DNA of 64,000 nt from NCBI GenBank assembly GCA_041660045.1, contig JBAZXA010000002.1, forward strand, positions 372,001-436,000. The letters are read 5' to 3'. The notes below the pieces were generated by a model. It was not told the origin of the DNA and searched no databases. It was given only the letters and a program-made list of their open reading frames with translations. Positions 34,157 through 43,425 of this stretch are shown here, piece by piece. The stretch is from WM-3-3 sp041660045 (GTDB lineage: Bacteria; Pseudomonadota; Gammaproteobacteria; Methylococcales; Methylomonadaceae). How positions within the stretch are numbered: the stretch's first letter is position 1; each line of letters begins with the position of its first letter. A program made the position numbers and the translations under genes.

Positions 34157-36076
34157 ATGAAAAAACATATCCCCAACCTGCTTTTTTTGTTGGTGTTCGC
34201 TGTCGGTGGAACTCTGATTTTCAACCGAATTAATTCAACCCCGCCAATTGAATCTTCATTGGCTTATTCCACTTTTTTAGAAAAGGTAAAGCATAGACAA
34301 GTTGATCAAGTGGATATCAGTGGTCAAATGATAAAAATTCGAACTACGGATGGTCAGAATTATGAAACTTTTAATCCTAGTGACATGCATTTGATTGATG
34401 ATTTGCTGGCGGCGGATGTCAAAATTCGGACTTTTCCGCCAGCGCAGCCTTCATTCTTAATGCAAATGTTGATGTCTTGGTTTCCAATGTTGCTTTTAGT
34501 CGCGGTCTGGATATTTTACATGCGGAAAATGCAAGGTGGGGCAGGTGGCGGGGCGATGAATTTTGGAAAAAGCAAAGCTAAAATGCTCACAGAAGACAAG
34601 ATGACTGTCAAATTTGCTGATGTTGCCGGTTGTGAAGAGGCTAAAGAAGAGGTAGAGGAACTGGTCGATTTTTTAAAAGACCCACAAAAATTTCAAAAAC
34701 TGGGTGGCAAAATGCCACGTGGGGTTTTGATGGTGGGTCCCCCAGGAACGGGTAAAACGTTGCTGGCTCGTGCTATTGCGGGTGAGGCGGGGGTTAAGTT
34801 TTTCAGTATTTCTGGCTCAGACTTTGTTGAGATGTTTGTTGGTGTGGGTGCTTCACGGGTTAGGGACATGTTTGTTCAGGCCAAAGAAAATTCGCCTTGC
34901 ATTATCTTTATTGACGAAATTGATGCGGTTGGGCGGCAACGTGGTGGAGCCGGGATGGGCGCAGGCAATGAAGAGCGTGAGCAAACTTTAAATCAACTGT
35001 TAGTGGAGATGGATGGTTTTGACGGTAACGAAGGTGTAATTGTCATCGCCGCTACCAACCGTGCCGATGTCTTGGATAAGGCATTACTCAGACCCGGCCG
35101 TTTTGACCGCCAAGTTAATGTTGGCTTGCCAGATGTGCGGGGACGTGAGCAAATCCTTAACGTCCATATTAAAAAAGTGCCCGTGGCAGCCGATGTCGAG
35201 CTTAAATATATTGCCCGTGGCACGCCAGGTTTTTCAGGTGCCGAGTTAGCCAATGTGGTCAATGAGGCGGCGTTATTTGCGGCTCGTTCAAACAAGCTCG
35301 AAGTCAGCATGAATGATTTGGAAAAAGCCAAAGATAAAATATTAATGGGTGCTGAAAAACATACCATGGTCATGAGTGAAGATGATAAGCGTCTTACGGC
35401 CTATCATGAAGCTGGACATTGTATAGTCGGACAATTGTCACCTGACCACGATCCGGTTTACAAGGTTAGTATTATGCCTAGGGGTAGGGCATTAGGTATT
35501 ACTATGTTCTTGCCAGAACGTGACCAATATAGTGCGAGCAAACGTAAACTTGAAAGCCAAATTGCCGGTTTGTTTGGTGGCCGCATTGCTGAGCTTATGA
35601 TTTATGGTGGTGATCGTGTGACTACTGGCGCTTCTAATGATATTGAACGGGCTACCGAAATGGCCAGGAATATGGTTAAGCGCTGGGGTTTTTCCGAAAA
35701 GTTAGGTCCTTTAGTATATGGTGAGGAAGGTGGCCAGCCATTTATGGGGCACCCTGGTGTGCAAGGCAGTTCCGTGTCTAGCAATGTTGCGCATATGATA
35801 GATGATGAAATCCGCGCGGTAATTGATAAAAATTATCAGCGTGCAGAAATAATCTTGCAAGACAATATTGATATTTTGCATAGCATGGCAGAAGCCCTCA
35901 TGAAATGGGAAACGATAGATCGTTTACAAATTGATGATTTGATGGCGCGCAAGGATCCAAAGCCACCAAAAGACAGTAATGATAATCCGGATCGCCATTC
36001 TTCCTCAGGCGATAAGAAACAGGAGAAAATTAAATCAGAGGCACCTGTTTCGAATAAGCCAGCCGGGCAGATTTGA
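34157..36076 (+). CDS. ftsH: ATP-dependent zinc metalloprotease FtsH
   Basis: This membrane AAA protease degrades misfolded membrane proteins and selected soluble regulators. The 639 residues are a normal FtsH length. Two N-terminal helices (LLFLLVFAVGGTLIF and LMSWFPMLLLVAVWIFYM) flank a small periplasmic domain. The AAA domain follows with Walker A GPPGTGKT (about 195), Walker B CIIFIDEID and second region of homology RPGRFDRQV. The M41 zinc site is H417-E418-A-G-H421 in AYHEAGHCIV. A GGAG ribosome binding site lies before the ATG. A classical gammaproteobacterial ftsH sits next to rlmE and folP; here the neighbour is a sigma factor, so this may be a second paralogue. A strong terminator follows. 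Confidence 0.96.
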   Translation: MKKHIPNLLFLLVFAVGGTLIFNRINSTPPIESSLAYSTFLEKVKHRQVDQVDISGQMIKIRTTDGQNYETFNPSDMHLIDDLLAADVKIRTFPPAQPSFLMQMLMSWFPMLLLVAVWIFYMRKMQGGAGGGAMNFGKSKAKMLTEDKMTVKFADVAGCEEAKEEVEELVDFLKDPQKFQKLGGKMPRGVLMVGPPGTGKTLLARAIAGEAGVKFFSISGSDFVEMFVGVGASRVRDMFVQAKENSPCIIFIDEIDAVGRQRGGAGMGAGNEEREQTLNQLLVEMDGFDGNEGVIVIAATNRADVLDKALLRPGRFDRQVNVGLPDVRGREQILNVHIKKVPVAADVELKYIARGTPGFSGAELANVVNEAALFAARSNKLEVSMNDLEKAKDKILMGAEKHTMVMSEDDKRLTAYHEAGHCIVGQLSPDHDPVYKVSIMPRGRALGITMFLPERDQYSASKRKLESQIAGLFGGRIAELMIYGGDRVTTGASNDIERATEMARNMVKRWGFSEKLGPLVYGEEGGQPFMGHPGVQGSSVSSNVAHMIDDEIRAVIDKNYQRAEIILQDNIDILHSMAEALMKWETIDRLQIDDLMARKDPKPPKDSNDNPDRHSSSGDKKQEKIKSEAPVSNKPAGQI

Positions 36077-36089
36077 GGTGCGCTCATTA

Positions 36090-36121
36090 GGGGGAAAGGC
36101 TAGATTTTTTCCCCTTTTTTT
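36090..36121 (+). terminator. Rho-independent terminator after ftsH
   Basis: GGGGAAA (36091-36097) pairs with TTTCCCC (36108-36114), followed by seven T. It lies 14 bases after the ftsH stop codon, between it and the convergent regulator gene. Confidence 0.85.
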
Positions 36122-36196
36122 AGTATTTTAACTAGGGACAAACAATCATTTAACGTCATGCTTACAATTTATACACTAAGGGACTAAGTGTATATT

Positions 36197-37174
36197 CTAA
36201 TTCGGCATGGGTTTGCTGAGGTGGCTATTTTTAAGCTGGTCTAAAATGTCTTTAAAATGACTATAGTTTTCAATTCGAGTCACATTAAGTTCATTCAGTA
36301 AAAGTTGATAATTGTCAGCGCATTTTCCACCGGCCAACAAAGTGGCATCGTTGCCTAAAAGTTTTTTTAGGCGGCGAATTTCTTTAGGCACGACGATATC
36401 ATCGTGGGGACAACTTATGCCAAGGGCTACCGCAATAGAGCCCGTGTATTTACAGGCTGCAGCAATTTCTTCTGCGGGTAAATTAGCGCCAAGATAAGTT
36501 ACGTGCCAACCTTTAAATTCCGCAATTATCGAGGCCATCAACGCACCTAGCTCATGTAATTGGCTAATTGGCGTACTGATAACAATGCTGGGGGCGTTGT
36601 CTGGTGCTGGATTATTAGTGCGTAAAATATAGGCCATAGAGCGTATTAAGGCTGTCGTCATATGCTCATGTGCTGGCCTAAGTAAACCGGCTTGCCAATT
36701 TGAGCCAATTTTATTGAGTAATGGCTCGAGTAAGTTTTCTATAAAAAATTGGGGTTCCAATTCTACAATAGCATTTTCAAAATGGCGTTCTAATTTTTTC
36801 GCATCAAACTCGATAACGGCGGCATAGCATTTTTCAATATAATCTTCGGTAAGATATTGTTTGTCTGAGCTGGATTGGTGAGTATCTGCCACTTCAATTA
36901 ATGGCGTTTCCTCTTTCTTTAGTAAATTGCGTAATTCATCTAGAGACAGTCTAGCGACTTGGCTAATACTATGGCCATTTGAGGTGACTTGGTTAAGCAG
37001 TTTAAGCCGGGCGATATCTATATCGTTATAAACCCGTTGTCCACCTTCTGTACGAGTGGGTGTTACAGCTTGATAGCGTCTTTCCCAAGCGCGGATCAAA
37101 TCGGTTTTCAGCCCAGAGCGTTTAGAGACTGTGCTAATTAGGTATTGTGCTGAACTTTCCTGCTGTTCCGCCAT
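36197..37174 (-). CDS. MerR-family regulator with B12-binding domain (CarH/LitR-like photoreceptor)
   Basis: I start the 325-residue protein at the ATG at 37174 (MAEQQESS); the frame is open to 37228. A MerR helix-turn-helix domain comes first (YLISTVSKRSGLKTDLIRAWERRYQAVTPTRTEGGQRVY, residues 11-49). Next is the B12-binding helical bundle with W160 and E170-H171, the W-x9-EH light-sensing motif of CarH. A Rossmann B12-binding domain follows with H207 in SQLHELG, the expected lower cobalt ligand, then YLGANLP and LLAGGKCADNY. In CarH/LitR, adenosylcobalamin holds a DNA-bound tetramer in the dark and light breaks it. All key residues are present, so light sensing is likely. It shares the minus strand with an epimerase-like and a DUF523/DUF1722 gene. 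Confidence 0.88.
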   Translation of the reverse strand: MAEQQESSAQYLISTVSKRSGLKTDLIRAWERRYQAVTPTRTEGGQRVYNDIDIARLKLLNQVTSNGHSISQVARLSLDELRNLLKKEETPLIEVADTHQSSSDKQYLTEDYIEKCYAAVIEFDAKKLERHFENAIVELEPQFFIENLLEPLLNKIGSNWQAGLLRPAHEHMTTALIRSMAYILRTNNPAPDNAPSIVISTPISQLHELGALMASIIAEFKGWHVTYLGANLPAEEIAAACKYTGSIAVALGISCPHDDIVVPKEIRRLKKLLGNDATLLAGGKCADNYQLLLNELNVTRIENYSHFKDILDQLKNSHLSKPMPN

Positions 37175-37220
37175 GTTATATGCACTCAAATGAACGATGT
37201 TTAAGAGTATACCACGATAA

Positions 37221-37271
37221 TTAGACAATATATTGACAAACCTTAGTTTTTTTGAAGCTAAACTTAGACAA
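37221..37271. promoter_or_regulatory. three TTAGACAA/TTGACAA repeats upstream of the CarH-like gene
   Basis: TTAGACAA occurs at 37221-37228 and 37264-37271, and the related TTGACAAA at 37233-37240. They are in the same orientation, 47-97 bases upstream of the regulator's ATG. Spacings are 12 and 31 bases. CarH-type proteins bind direct repeats overlapping their own promoter, so these are candidate operators. A TATACT -10-like hexamer occurs on the minus strand near 37207-37212. Confidence 0.45.
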
Positions 37272-37296
37272 GCTGCGGGCTTAAATGAGCCTTAGG

Positions 37297-38139
37297 CTAA
37301 TTTGGATTATGATTTTTGATGAGTTCGGAATAACCTATTTTATAATCTGGGTAAATAAATTGGTAGCCTAAGTTTTTTAAGCGCAAGTTACTACAGCGTT
37401 TGTTTTGTGTGAATTCTAGACTTAAATTTTTACGCCGTGGCGCTGGATAGCCGAGCCGTTGGGCTAACCAAGAGACAAGCTCCCAATAACTGACAGGCAG
37501 GTCATCACTGGCTAGATAATATTGGTCTAATTGGTGTCCAATAAAGAATTTATTAATTAAAAACAATAACACGGCTACACAATCATGTTGATGGATGCGA
37601 TTGGTAAAGTATGCTGGCTGTTCTTGGATAAGGGGTTCTTGTTGGGCTATTTTTATTAAGCGCTCCCGTCCGGGGCCATAAATGCCTGAAAATCTCACCA
37701 CTAAGTTTTTAGGGTTAATTTGAGTAAAGTTAATTTCAGCTTGCCGGATGTAATGGCTGGTAGTAAGTTTGGCTTCGGCTGGGCTATCTTCATCTACCCA
37801 TTCACCTTGTGATTGGCTATAAACACTAGTTGAAGACACCAATAATCCAGGGGTATTGGCAAAACGTGTGAGTAAATGCTTTAGGCTTGTAATATAAATT
37901 GTACGATAACTAGTTTCTGTACGCTCACCGGGTGACAGTAAATACACAACAAAATCAAAATTTGTGCTTAGGTCCGCTAAAGTTTCAGCTAGGGTAATAT
38001 CCGCTTTTACATAAGTCAGCGTGTTGTCGTCAAAAGGTGGGTTTCGTCTAAGACCAGTGACATGGTGACCTTGTAGTTGGAGCGCTAAACCTAAGTCTGT
38101 GCCAATTTTGCCGCAACCTACTATCAAGATTTTAGCCAT
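37297..38139 (-). CDS. NAD(P)-binding epimerase/dehydratase-like protein (YeeZ-like)
   Basis: The 280-residue protein opens MAKILIVGCGKIGTDLGLALQLQGHHVTGLRRNPP, a Rossmann GxGxxG dinucleotide site. It keeps the extended-SDR layout seen in YeeZ-like proteins, including a LLVSSTSVYSQSQGEWVDEDSPA segment with Ser/Tyr near the active site. FSGIYGPGRERLI and NRIHQHDCVAVLLFLI follow, both typical of atypical SDRs. Its substrate is unknown. It lies 11 bases from the DUF523/DUF1722 gene, upstream of the CarH-like regulator and on the same strand, so the three probably form one transcript. A role in a light-induced pathway is inferred from this context only. Confidence 0.85.
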   Translation of the reverse strand: MAKILIVGCGKIGTDLGLALQLQGHHVTGLRRNPPFDDNTLTYVKADITLAETLADLSTNFDFVVYLLSPGERTETSYRTIYITSLKHLLTRFANTPGLLVSSTSVYSQSQGEWVDEDSPAEAKLTTSHYIRQAEINFTQINPKNLVVRFSGIYGPGRERLIKIAQQEPLIQEQPAYFTNRIHQHDCVAVLLFLINKFFIGHQLDQYYLASDDLPVSYWELVSWLAQRLGYPAPRRKNLSLEFTQNKRCSNLRLKNLGYQFIYPDYKIGYSELIKNHNPN

Positions 38140-38150
38140 CGTTTGGAAAC

Positions 38151-39086
38151 TTATAATTGGTTAATTAAACGGAGCTCTTGTGGGTATGGCGATAAATAAT
38201 AAGACTCTTCAATATAAGGGTCAGGTGATTTTCTAAAATGATGTTTTAATAGTGTCAGCGGCACAATTAGTGGAATTTCCCCATTACGGTAGCGTTCAAT
38301 CAACTCACAAAGTTCGGCTTTATCGACACTATCCAGCTCTTTTTTTAAGTAACCTTGGATATGCTGTAAGACATTGACATGTTGCTGGCGGGTGACTACT
38401 TTTTTCAGCATCTGCATCAGTTGTAAGATGTAAATTCCTGCTGTTTCCATAAGATTATTTTTTGTTGCCTTGGCCACCAATTGGCCTAGTTCACGATAAT
38501 CCCCGTGACTCATGATGATTAGCTTATGGCGGGCGTGAAAAGTGGTCAGTTTTTGCACGCTAAGATCATCAGCTAGCATTTGCTGCCAACGGTAAAGTAC
38601 ATAAACCCGTTGGATAAAGTTTTCCCGTAAGCCTGGGTCGCCTAGCCGGCCTTCATCCTCTACGGGTAATAGTGGATTATTTTGCATCATAATCTGGGCA
38701 TAAATTCCGACGCCTTCACGCTTTGGCTGTTGATTAGTATAAACTTTAACGCGTTCCATACCACAGCTAGGTGAGTCTTTTTTCAAGATATAGCCACATA
38801 ATAAAGCCTGTTGTGGCTTAAGTTTTTCAGCATGTGCACGCAATGGTTCTGTAAAATCTAGGCTGGGATCTTTAACACCGACGCAATGGATTTTGCCTGC
38901 CCGATTAACTAAATGTATAGTTGGTCTTGGCGTACCTAAACCGATTTCTACTTCAGGACAAAAGGGCTGAAACTCGAAATACTCACCTAAAGTTCCTGTA
39001 ATATAGGGATTATGTTTGTGGCTGCCGTCATAGCGGACTAATTCGCCAAGTAAACAACTGCTGATGCCGATAGGGATTTTTTTCAT
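38151..39086 (-). CDS. DUF523 and DUF1722 fusion protein (YbgA-like)
   Basis: The 311-residue protein has an N-terminal DUF523 domain (GISSCLLGELVRYDGSHKHNPYI, FCPEVEIGLGTPRPTIHLV, YILKKDSPSCGMERVKVY). A C-terminal DUF1722/YbgA domain follows (VQKLTTFHARHKLIIMSHGDYRELGQLVA, GYLKKELDSVDKAEL, IPLIVPLTLLKHHFRK, YLSPYPQEL). The Cys and Ser-rich motifs in DUF523 are conserved but the reaction is unknown. YbgA genes commonly neighbour photolyase genes and belong to LitR/CarH-controlled light-response sets in Proteobacteria. Linkage to a CarH-like regulator here agrees, although no photolyase gene is in the window. The ATG at 39086 starts MKKIPIGISSC. Confidence 0.92.
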   Translation of the reverse strand: MKKIPIGISSCLLGELVRYDGSHKHNPYITGTLGEYFEFQPFCPEVEIGLGTPRPTIHLVNRAGKIHCVGVKDPSLDFTEPLRAHAEKLKPQQALLCGYILKKDSPSCGMERVKVYTNQQPKREGVGIYAQIMMQNNPLLPVEDEGRLGDPGLRENFIQRVYVLYRWQQMLADDLSVQKLTTFHARHKLIIMSHGDYRELGQLVAKATKNNLMETAGIYILQLMQMLKKVVTRQQHVNVLQHIQGYLKKELDSVDKAELCELIERYRNGEIPLIVPLTLLKHHFRKSPDPYIEESYYLSPYPQELRLINQL

Positions 39087-39281
39087 AGCCGAAGACTCTG
39101 TAAGTAATACTGTAATTGTAACCGCTAAAGTCTAACTGTCTAGTTAAGCCATCGTAGCAATTTTTGTTCTGTGTTTTGCCAGGCGCTAAGTGCATTTTGG
39201 GATATTACAGCTTTATAGCAAGCCGATTCTGGCATTAAAGTGCAGCTAAGCCTATGACTTTTAACAACCTGATATTTACTT

Positions 39282-39716
39282 ATGGTTATTTTACTTTTAC
39301 GCAATGGGATTTTACTTATGGCATTATTTAATTCAATGGCGGCTAATGCGGCCACTAGATTACCACCTTGCCCTGATTCGCCAAACTGCGTGTCTAGCTT
39401 GGCAACTGATGCAGGGCATAAAATTGCACCGTTTAGGATAATTGGGCCACCAGAGCGGGCTTGGGCTATGTTAAAACAAGCATTACGCCAGCAGGCCAGG
39501 ACCGTGATTACCGAGGACAATGCAACAGTTTTACATGCCCAAACCAGCAGTTTAATTTTCCGTTTTGTCGATGATATTGATGCTATGTTGGATGATGAGA
39601 TGGGGTTAATTCATATCCGCTCTGCATCGCGTGTTGGTTATAGTGATTTTGGCGTTAACCGTAAACGCTTAGAAAATTTGAGGTTGCAATTGCAAAAACA
39701 GCAAGTTATTGAATAA
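39282..39716 (+). CDS. DUF1499 family exported protein
   Basis: The 144-residue protein has an N-terminal hydrophobic segment (ILLMALFNSMAANA) that looks like a signal peptide. The DUF1499 core follows, with CPDSPNCVSS near residue 29, DDIDAMLDDEMGLIHIRSASRVGYSDFGVNRKRLENL in the second half. An alternative ATG at 39318 has a better GGGA upstream. The family function is unknown; members often sit beside photolyase, YbgA or lipid-related genes. It is divergent from the DUF523/DUF1722 gene with about 195 bases between, which could be a shared light-controlled promoter region. The minus-strand frame covering it is a shadow. Confidence 0.85.
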   Translation: MVILLLRNGILLMALFNSMAANAATRLPPCPDSPNCVSSLATDAGHKIAPFRIIGPPERAWAMLKQALRQQARTVITEDNATVLHAQTSSLIFRFVDDIDAMLDDEMGLIHIRSASRVGYSDFGVNRKRLENLRLQLQKQQVIE

Positions 39717-39776
39717 GCGAACTGCTAACCTTAGCAAGCTCGATGTAGATAGTCTCTTCTCACTAGCACAGGAACT

Positions 39777-41666
39777 ATGTCTTTGGCCATTAACGATGAT
39801 CCCTATAATGCTATTTTGCGGCAGTTGCTACAAGATGTTTTGGATTTGCATGAACGTGTTGAATTACAAGCAAACCAGCGCTTGCAAAAGTACGAAAGCC
39901 AATTCCGGTCTGGCGTATTTACTAAAAGTGCGCGTAACCTTGCCCATTATTTAGCCTTAAGGCAAGTGGATTTACGCAGCTTGCAAGACCGTTTAGCACA
40001 AGCGGGCTTATCGTCTTTAGGACGCTCCGAAGCATCCGTATTGTCAACATTAAACGCCTTAATCGATATTTTAAGACGGGCTACCGATAACAATTACCAA
40101 GCTGGTGATAAAAGTCCGAACGAACTTGGTTTTCATCGTGGCCAACAATTGTTGGAGCAACACACGATTGAGTTATTTGGGCCGTTTCATCAAAATAGTA
40201 AAGTCCATATTATGGTTACCTTGGCGCCTGAAGCGGCATGGGATTATGGGCATATTTTTGCTTTAATGGAAACAGGCATGACCTGTGCCAGGATTAATTG
40301 TGCGCATGACGATCATAACGCATGGCAAGGGATGATAGGTAATATCCGTCGTGCAGAAATTGAAACCGGTAAATCCTGCCGGATTATGATGGACTTGGCA
40401 GGGCATAAAATACGCACGGGTGCCATAGAGTTGGAAACCGCTGTGCAGCATATTAAAACTAAAAAAGATGCTTTAGGTGCGGTTATTCATCCAGGTTATC
40501 TGGTTTTTACTCATGAGTCTAATAAACTTGACAGTGTTAATGATGGTAGGCACTTACCGTTTAAGGTAAGTGTTCCGGAAAAAGTGTATACGAAATTAGC
40601 AGAGGGTAGGGTGGTTGCTGTTGTTGATGCGCGCCATAAGACTTGCTATTTTAGCATTGGGCATGCTATTTCAAGTACAGAATGGATGGCATCGTGCAAT
40701 CGCAGCTGCTATTTGCTACCTGGCTCTGAAATGACTTTGTTTGAAACGATGCCAGCGGAAGGTGAAAAACCGCTGGCAAGTTTTAAACTCGGTAATTTTG
40801 CCGGTGTTGAAAAGCAAATACGGGTTTTTAAAGACCAATTGCTGTTATTAACTGAAAGTGACCGGCTAGGCGCACCGGCAAAATGTGATGAAAAAGGCAA
40901 TCAAACAACATTCGCACAGATCGGTTGTACGCTGTCCTCTTTTGTTGATAAATTAAAGCTCGGTGATCCCGTTTGGATTGATGATGGTAAGCTTGGGGCG
41001 GTGGTAGAACAGTTGACTAACGAAGGTGCACTGCTGCGTATTACACAGGCGCGTGATGAAGGGGTTTGTATACAAAGTGACAAAGGGGTAAATTTTCCGG
41101 AAACCAACTTAACTTTGCCGTCATTGAGTGAAAAAGATTTAATTGACCTTGATTTTGCTTGCGCACATGCCGATTTAATTGGTTTTTCCTTTGTTGAAAC
41201 CTTGGCTGATATGGATATTCTGATTGATGAACTAGCCAAACGTAATGCCACAGACCTGCCTATCGTAGCTAAAATCGAAACCAATCCCGCAGTTAAAAAT
41301 CTACCAGACATCATTTTAGGCAGCATAGGCAAACACAGCTTAGGTATTATGATTGCCCGGGGTGATTTGGCGGTGGAACTAGGCAGTGATCGTTTGGCTG
41401 AAATTCAAGAAGAGTTGTTATGGCTTTGTGAAGCAGGTCATGTACCCGTGATATGGGCCACGCAAGTGTTAGAGTCTATTGCTAAAAAAGGCATACGGTC
41501 TAGGCCAGAATTTACGGATGCGGCTATGGCTGTGCGTGCTGAATGCGTTATGCTGAATAAAGGCCCTTATATATTGGAAGCGATAGAGGCTTTGTTAAAT
41601 GTGATGATGCGTATGCAGGAGCATCAGCATAAAAAATTCCCACGATTGCGCGCTTTGCAGTGGTAA
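39777..41666 (+). CDS. pyruvate kinase-like protein, divergent
   Basis: The 629-residue protein has an unrelated helical N-terminal extension (about residues 1-135). A pyruvate kinase TIM barrel follows with a large inserted B-like region. Catalytic-type motifs are CARINCAHDDHNAW, MMDLAGHKIRTG, LPIVAKIETNPAV (active-site Lys), LGIMIARGDLAVELG and VPVIWATQVLESIAKKGIRSRPEFTDAAMAVRAECVMLNKG. The usual MLSGETA-type segment is replaced by MLNKGPY, and the protein ends soon after, lacking the C-terminal allosteric domain of about 120 residues. It may still phosphorylate ADP from phosphoenolpyruvate, perhaps unregulated, or have a changed role. RuMP methylotrophs often carry more than one pyruvate kinase. 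Four bases separate its end from the convergent ABC exporter gene. Confidence 0.85.
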   Translation: MSLAINDDPYNAILRQLLQDVLDLHERVELQANQRLQKYESQFRSGVFTKSARNLAHYLALRQVDLRSLQDRLAQAGLSSLGRSEASVLSTLNALIDILRRATDNNYQAGDKSPNELGFHRGQQLLEQHTIELFGPFHQNSKVHIMVTLAPEAAWDYGHIFALMETGMTCARINCAHDDHNAWQGMIGNIRRAEIETGKSCRIMMDLAGHKIRTGAIELETAVQHIKTKKDALGAVIHPGYLVFTHESNKLDSVNDGRHLPFKVSVPEKVYTKLAEGRVVAVVDARHKTCYFSIGHAISSTEWMASCNRSCYLLPGSEMTLFETMPAEGEKPLASFKLGNFAGVEKQIRVFKDQLLLLTESDRLGAPAKCDEKGNQTTFAQIGCTLSSFVDKLKLGDPVWIDDGKLGAVVEQLTNEGALLRITQARDEGVCIQSDKGVNFPETNLTLPSLSEKDLIDLDFACAHADLIGFSFVETLADMDILIDELAKRNATDLPIVAKIETNPAVKNLPDIILGSIGKHSLGIMIARGDLAVELGSDRLAEIQEELLWLCEAGHVPVIWATQVLESIAKKGIRSRPEFTDAAMAVRAECVMLNKGPYILEAIEALLNVMMRMQEHQHKKFPRLRALQW

Positions 41667-41670
41667 TCGC

Positions 41671-43425
41671 CTAATCCCCTAAAAAATCACCGCGTTGGTG
41701 TTGCCACATCGCATGGTAACGGCCTTTAATATCCAGCAATTGTTGATGTGTGCCTTGTTCAATAATACAGCCATTTTCAAGCACAATAATGCGGTCCATG
41801 GTTAAGATGGTGGATAGCCGATGCGCAATGACTATGGCTGTTTTGTGTTTAATCAGTTCGAAAATGGCTACTTGAATTTGTTTTTCAGTTAAGGAGTCCA
41901 AGGCGCTAGTCGCTTCATCCAGCACAACAATGGGGGCATCTTCTAGAAAAGCACGGGCAATCGCTATACGTTGTTTTTCACCACCAGATAGTTTAATCCC
42001 ACGCTCCCCAACTAAAGTCTCCCATTGTTGCGGCAGTTTCTCGATAAATTCTAAGCAATGTGCTTTTTTGGCAGCAGCAAGCAATTGCTCGTCTGAAAAT
42101 TCACCGTCTAAAGCAATGTTACTACGCACAGAACGATGAAAGAGTTCAGGTTGTTGTGGAACCATTGAAATTTGTTTGCGTAGGGATGTTAGGGTAAACG
42201 CTTTGGCGTCGACGCCATCAAAACGAATGCTACCTTGTTGGGGCTCAAGAAAACGGAACAGCAACTTAGTTAATGAAGATTTGCCAGATCCAGATTGGCC
42301 AACCAAAGCCACTTTTTCACCGGCTTTAATGGTTAGTGAAAAATCATTAAACAACTTTGGTGAGTTTGCAAAGGCTGTGTTGTAAGCAAATTCTATATGT
42401 TCTAAGCTAATTTCACCTTTGTGTATCGTCATATCCTGGGCATTAGCCTTGTCCACTTCCAGATCGGTTTGCCTAAATATTTGGGCCATTTCAGCAGCAT
42501 CGGCAAGGGCAGTAAAAAAGATGCGGAAATTGCGGCCGAACTCCCATAAGCGCTGGATTAGCATAATCATGATGCTTTGAAATAGCACAAACTCACCGAC
42601 TTGAAATTGGCCAATTTGCCATTTTTCAATCATCAAATACACCATGAACAATTCAATGGCAAAGGTCATTAGCCCTTGTATGGCAAATGATACAAATATT
42701 AGCCCCCATGCCCATTTTTTTCGGTAATAAATAATGTCAGCTGCTTTATTGATCTGTGCTTGCTCGCTCACCTCCATGGCAAACGTTTTAACGATAAAGA
42801 TATTGCTGATGGCATCAGAATACGCACCACCGAGCTTTGAGTCGGCTATAGCAACGGCTTCATCAAAGCGTAATTTCCAAATGGAATAAGCCATATTCCA
42901 GCTTACGAATAAGGCAACCCACAGCAAAAAATACATGGCAAATTCGGGTTGCTGCTGATAAAAGATCACAAAGGAAATCGAGACTGCCAAAATATTCATA
43001 ATAAACTGGAAAAAGACCCAGTCCATGATGGTTTCAAATGAACGCGAAAAGCGATTAGCTTGTTTGATTAAACTACCGGAGAAACTGTTTTCAAAAAAAG
43101 CATATTTTTGTTTTTTGAGCACATCAAAGCAGCGTTTTTCAAGTTGATTTACACCACCGCCTTGGATGGGCACAATGGCTATCTCCACAAGCCGCCAGGA
43201 TAGCCAAACACCGCCATAAATTAGGGCTATGCTAGATAAGTTGGCTAATAAATTTTGCCGAAGTACGTCAGAATAGGGTCTGGCTAAACCATTGGCGATA
43301 TTTTTATAATAAACAGGTGCTAAAAAATCCAATAACACCGCGCTGCACAAACCGATTATCGCGAGCAAAAAAAACCATTTCTTTTGCCATAGCACTAAAC
43401 TGTATTCTTTAAAAATGATATCCAT
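41671..43425 (-). CDS. ABC exporter (fused permease and ATPase, MsbA-type half-transporter)
   Basis: The 584-residue protein has six membrane helices in the first 320 residues (for example WFFLLAIIGLCSAVLLDFL, LLANLSSIALIYGGVWLSWRLV, WVFFQFIMNILAVSISFVIFY). A C-terminal ATPase follows with Walker A VGQSGSGKSS, signature LSGGEKQRIAIARAFL, Walker B PIVVLDEATSALD and switch His AIVIAHRLS. This is the classic homodimeric exporter. The substrate is unknown; the second-helix QANRFSRSFETIMD loop and the long EFGRNFRIFFTALADAAEMAQI helix are typical. No tolC or membrane-fusion gene is adjacent. It is convergent with the pyruvate kinase-like gene and divergent from the lipoprotein gene. Confidence 0.93.
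   Translation of the reverse strand: MDIIFKEYSLVLWQKKWFFLLAIIGLCSAVLLDFLAPVYYKNIANGLARPYSDVLRQNLLANLSSIALIYGGVWLSWRLVEIAIVPIQGGGVNQLEKRCFDVLKKQKYAFFENSFSGSLIKQANRFSRSFETIMDWVFFQFIMNILAVSISFVIFYQQQPEFAMYFLLWVALFVSWNMAYSIWKLRFDEAVAIADSKLGGAYSDAISNIFIVKTFAMEVSEQAQINKAADIIYYRKKWAWGLIFVSFAIQGLMTFAIELFMVYLMIEKWQIGQFQVGEFVLFQSIMIMLIQRLWEFGRNFRIFFTALADAAEMAQIFRQTDLEVDKANAQDMTIHKGEISLEHIEFAYNTAFANSPKLFNDFSLTIKAGEKVALVGQSGSGKSSLTKLLFRFLEPQQGSIRFDGVDAKAFTLTSLRKQISMVPQQPELFHRSVRSNIALDGEFSDEQLLAAAKKAHCLEFIEKLPQQWETLVGERGIKLSGGEKQRIAIARAFLEDAPIVVLDEATSALDSLTEKQIQVAIFELIKHKTAIVIAHRLSTILTMDRIIVLENGCIIEQGTHQQLLDIKGRYHAMWQHQRGDFLGD

Noticed and set aside
34993..35373. 126-residue minus-strand frame inside ftsH.
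   Set aside because: Antisense to the conserved AAA domain; no independent evidence.
39140..39520. 126-residue minus-strand frame overlapping the DUF1499 gene.
   Set aside because: It is antisense to a recognised DUF1499 protein and has no domain or ribosome binding site.
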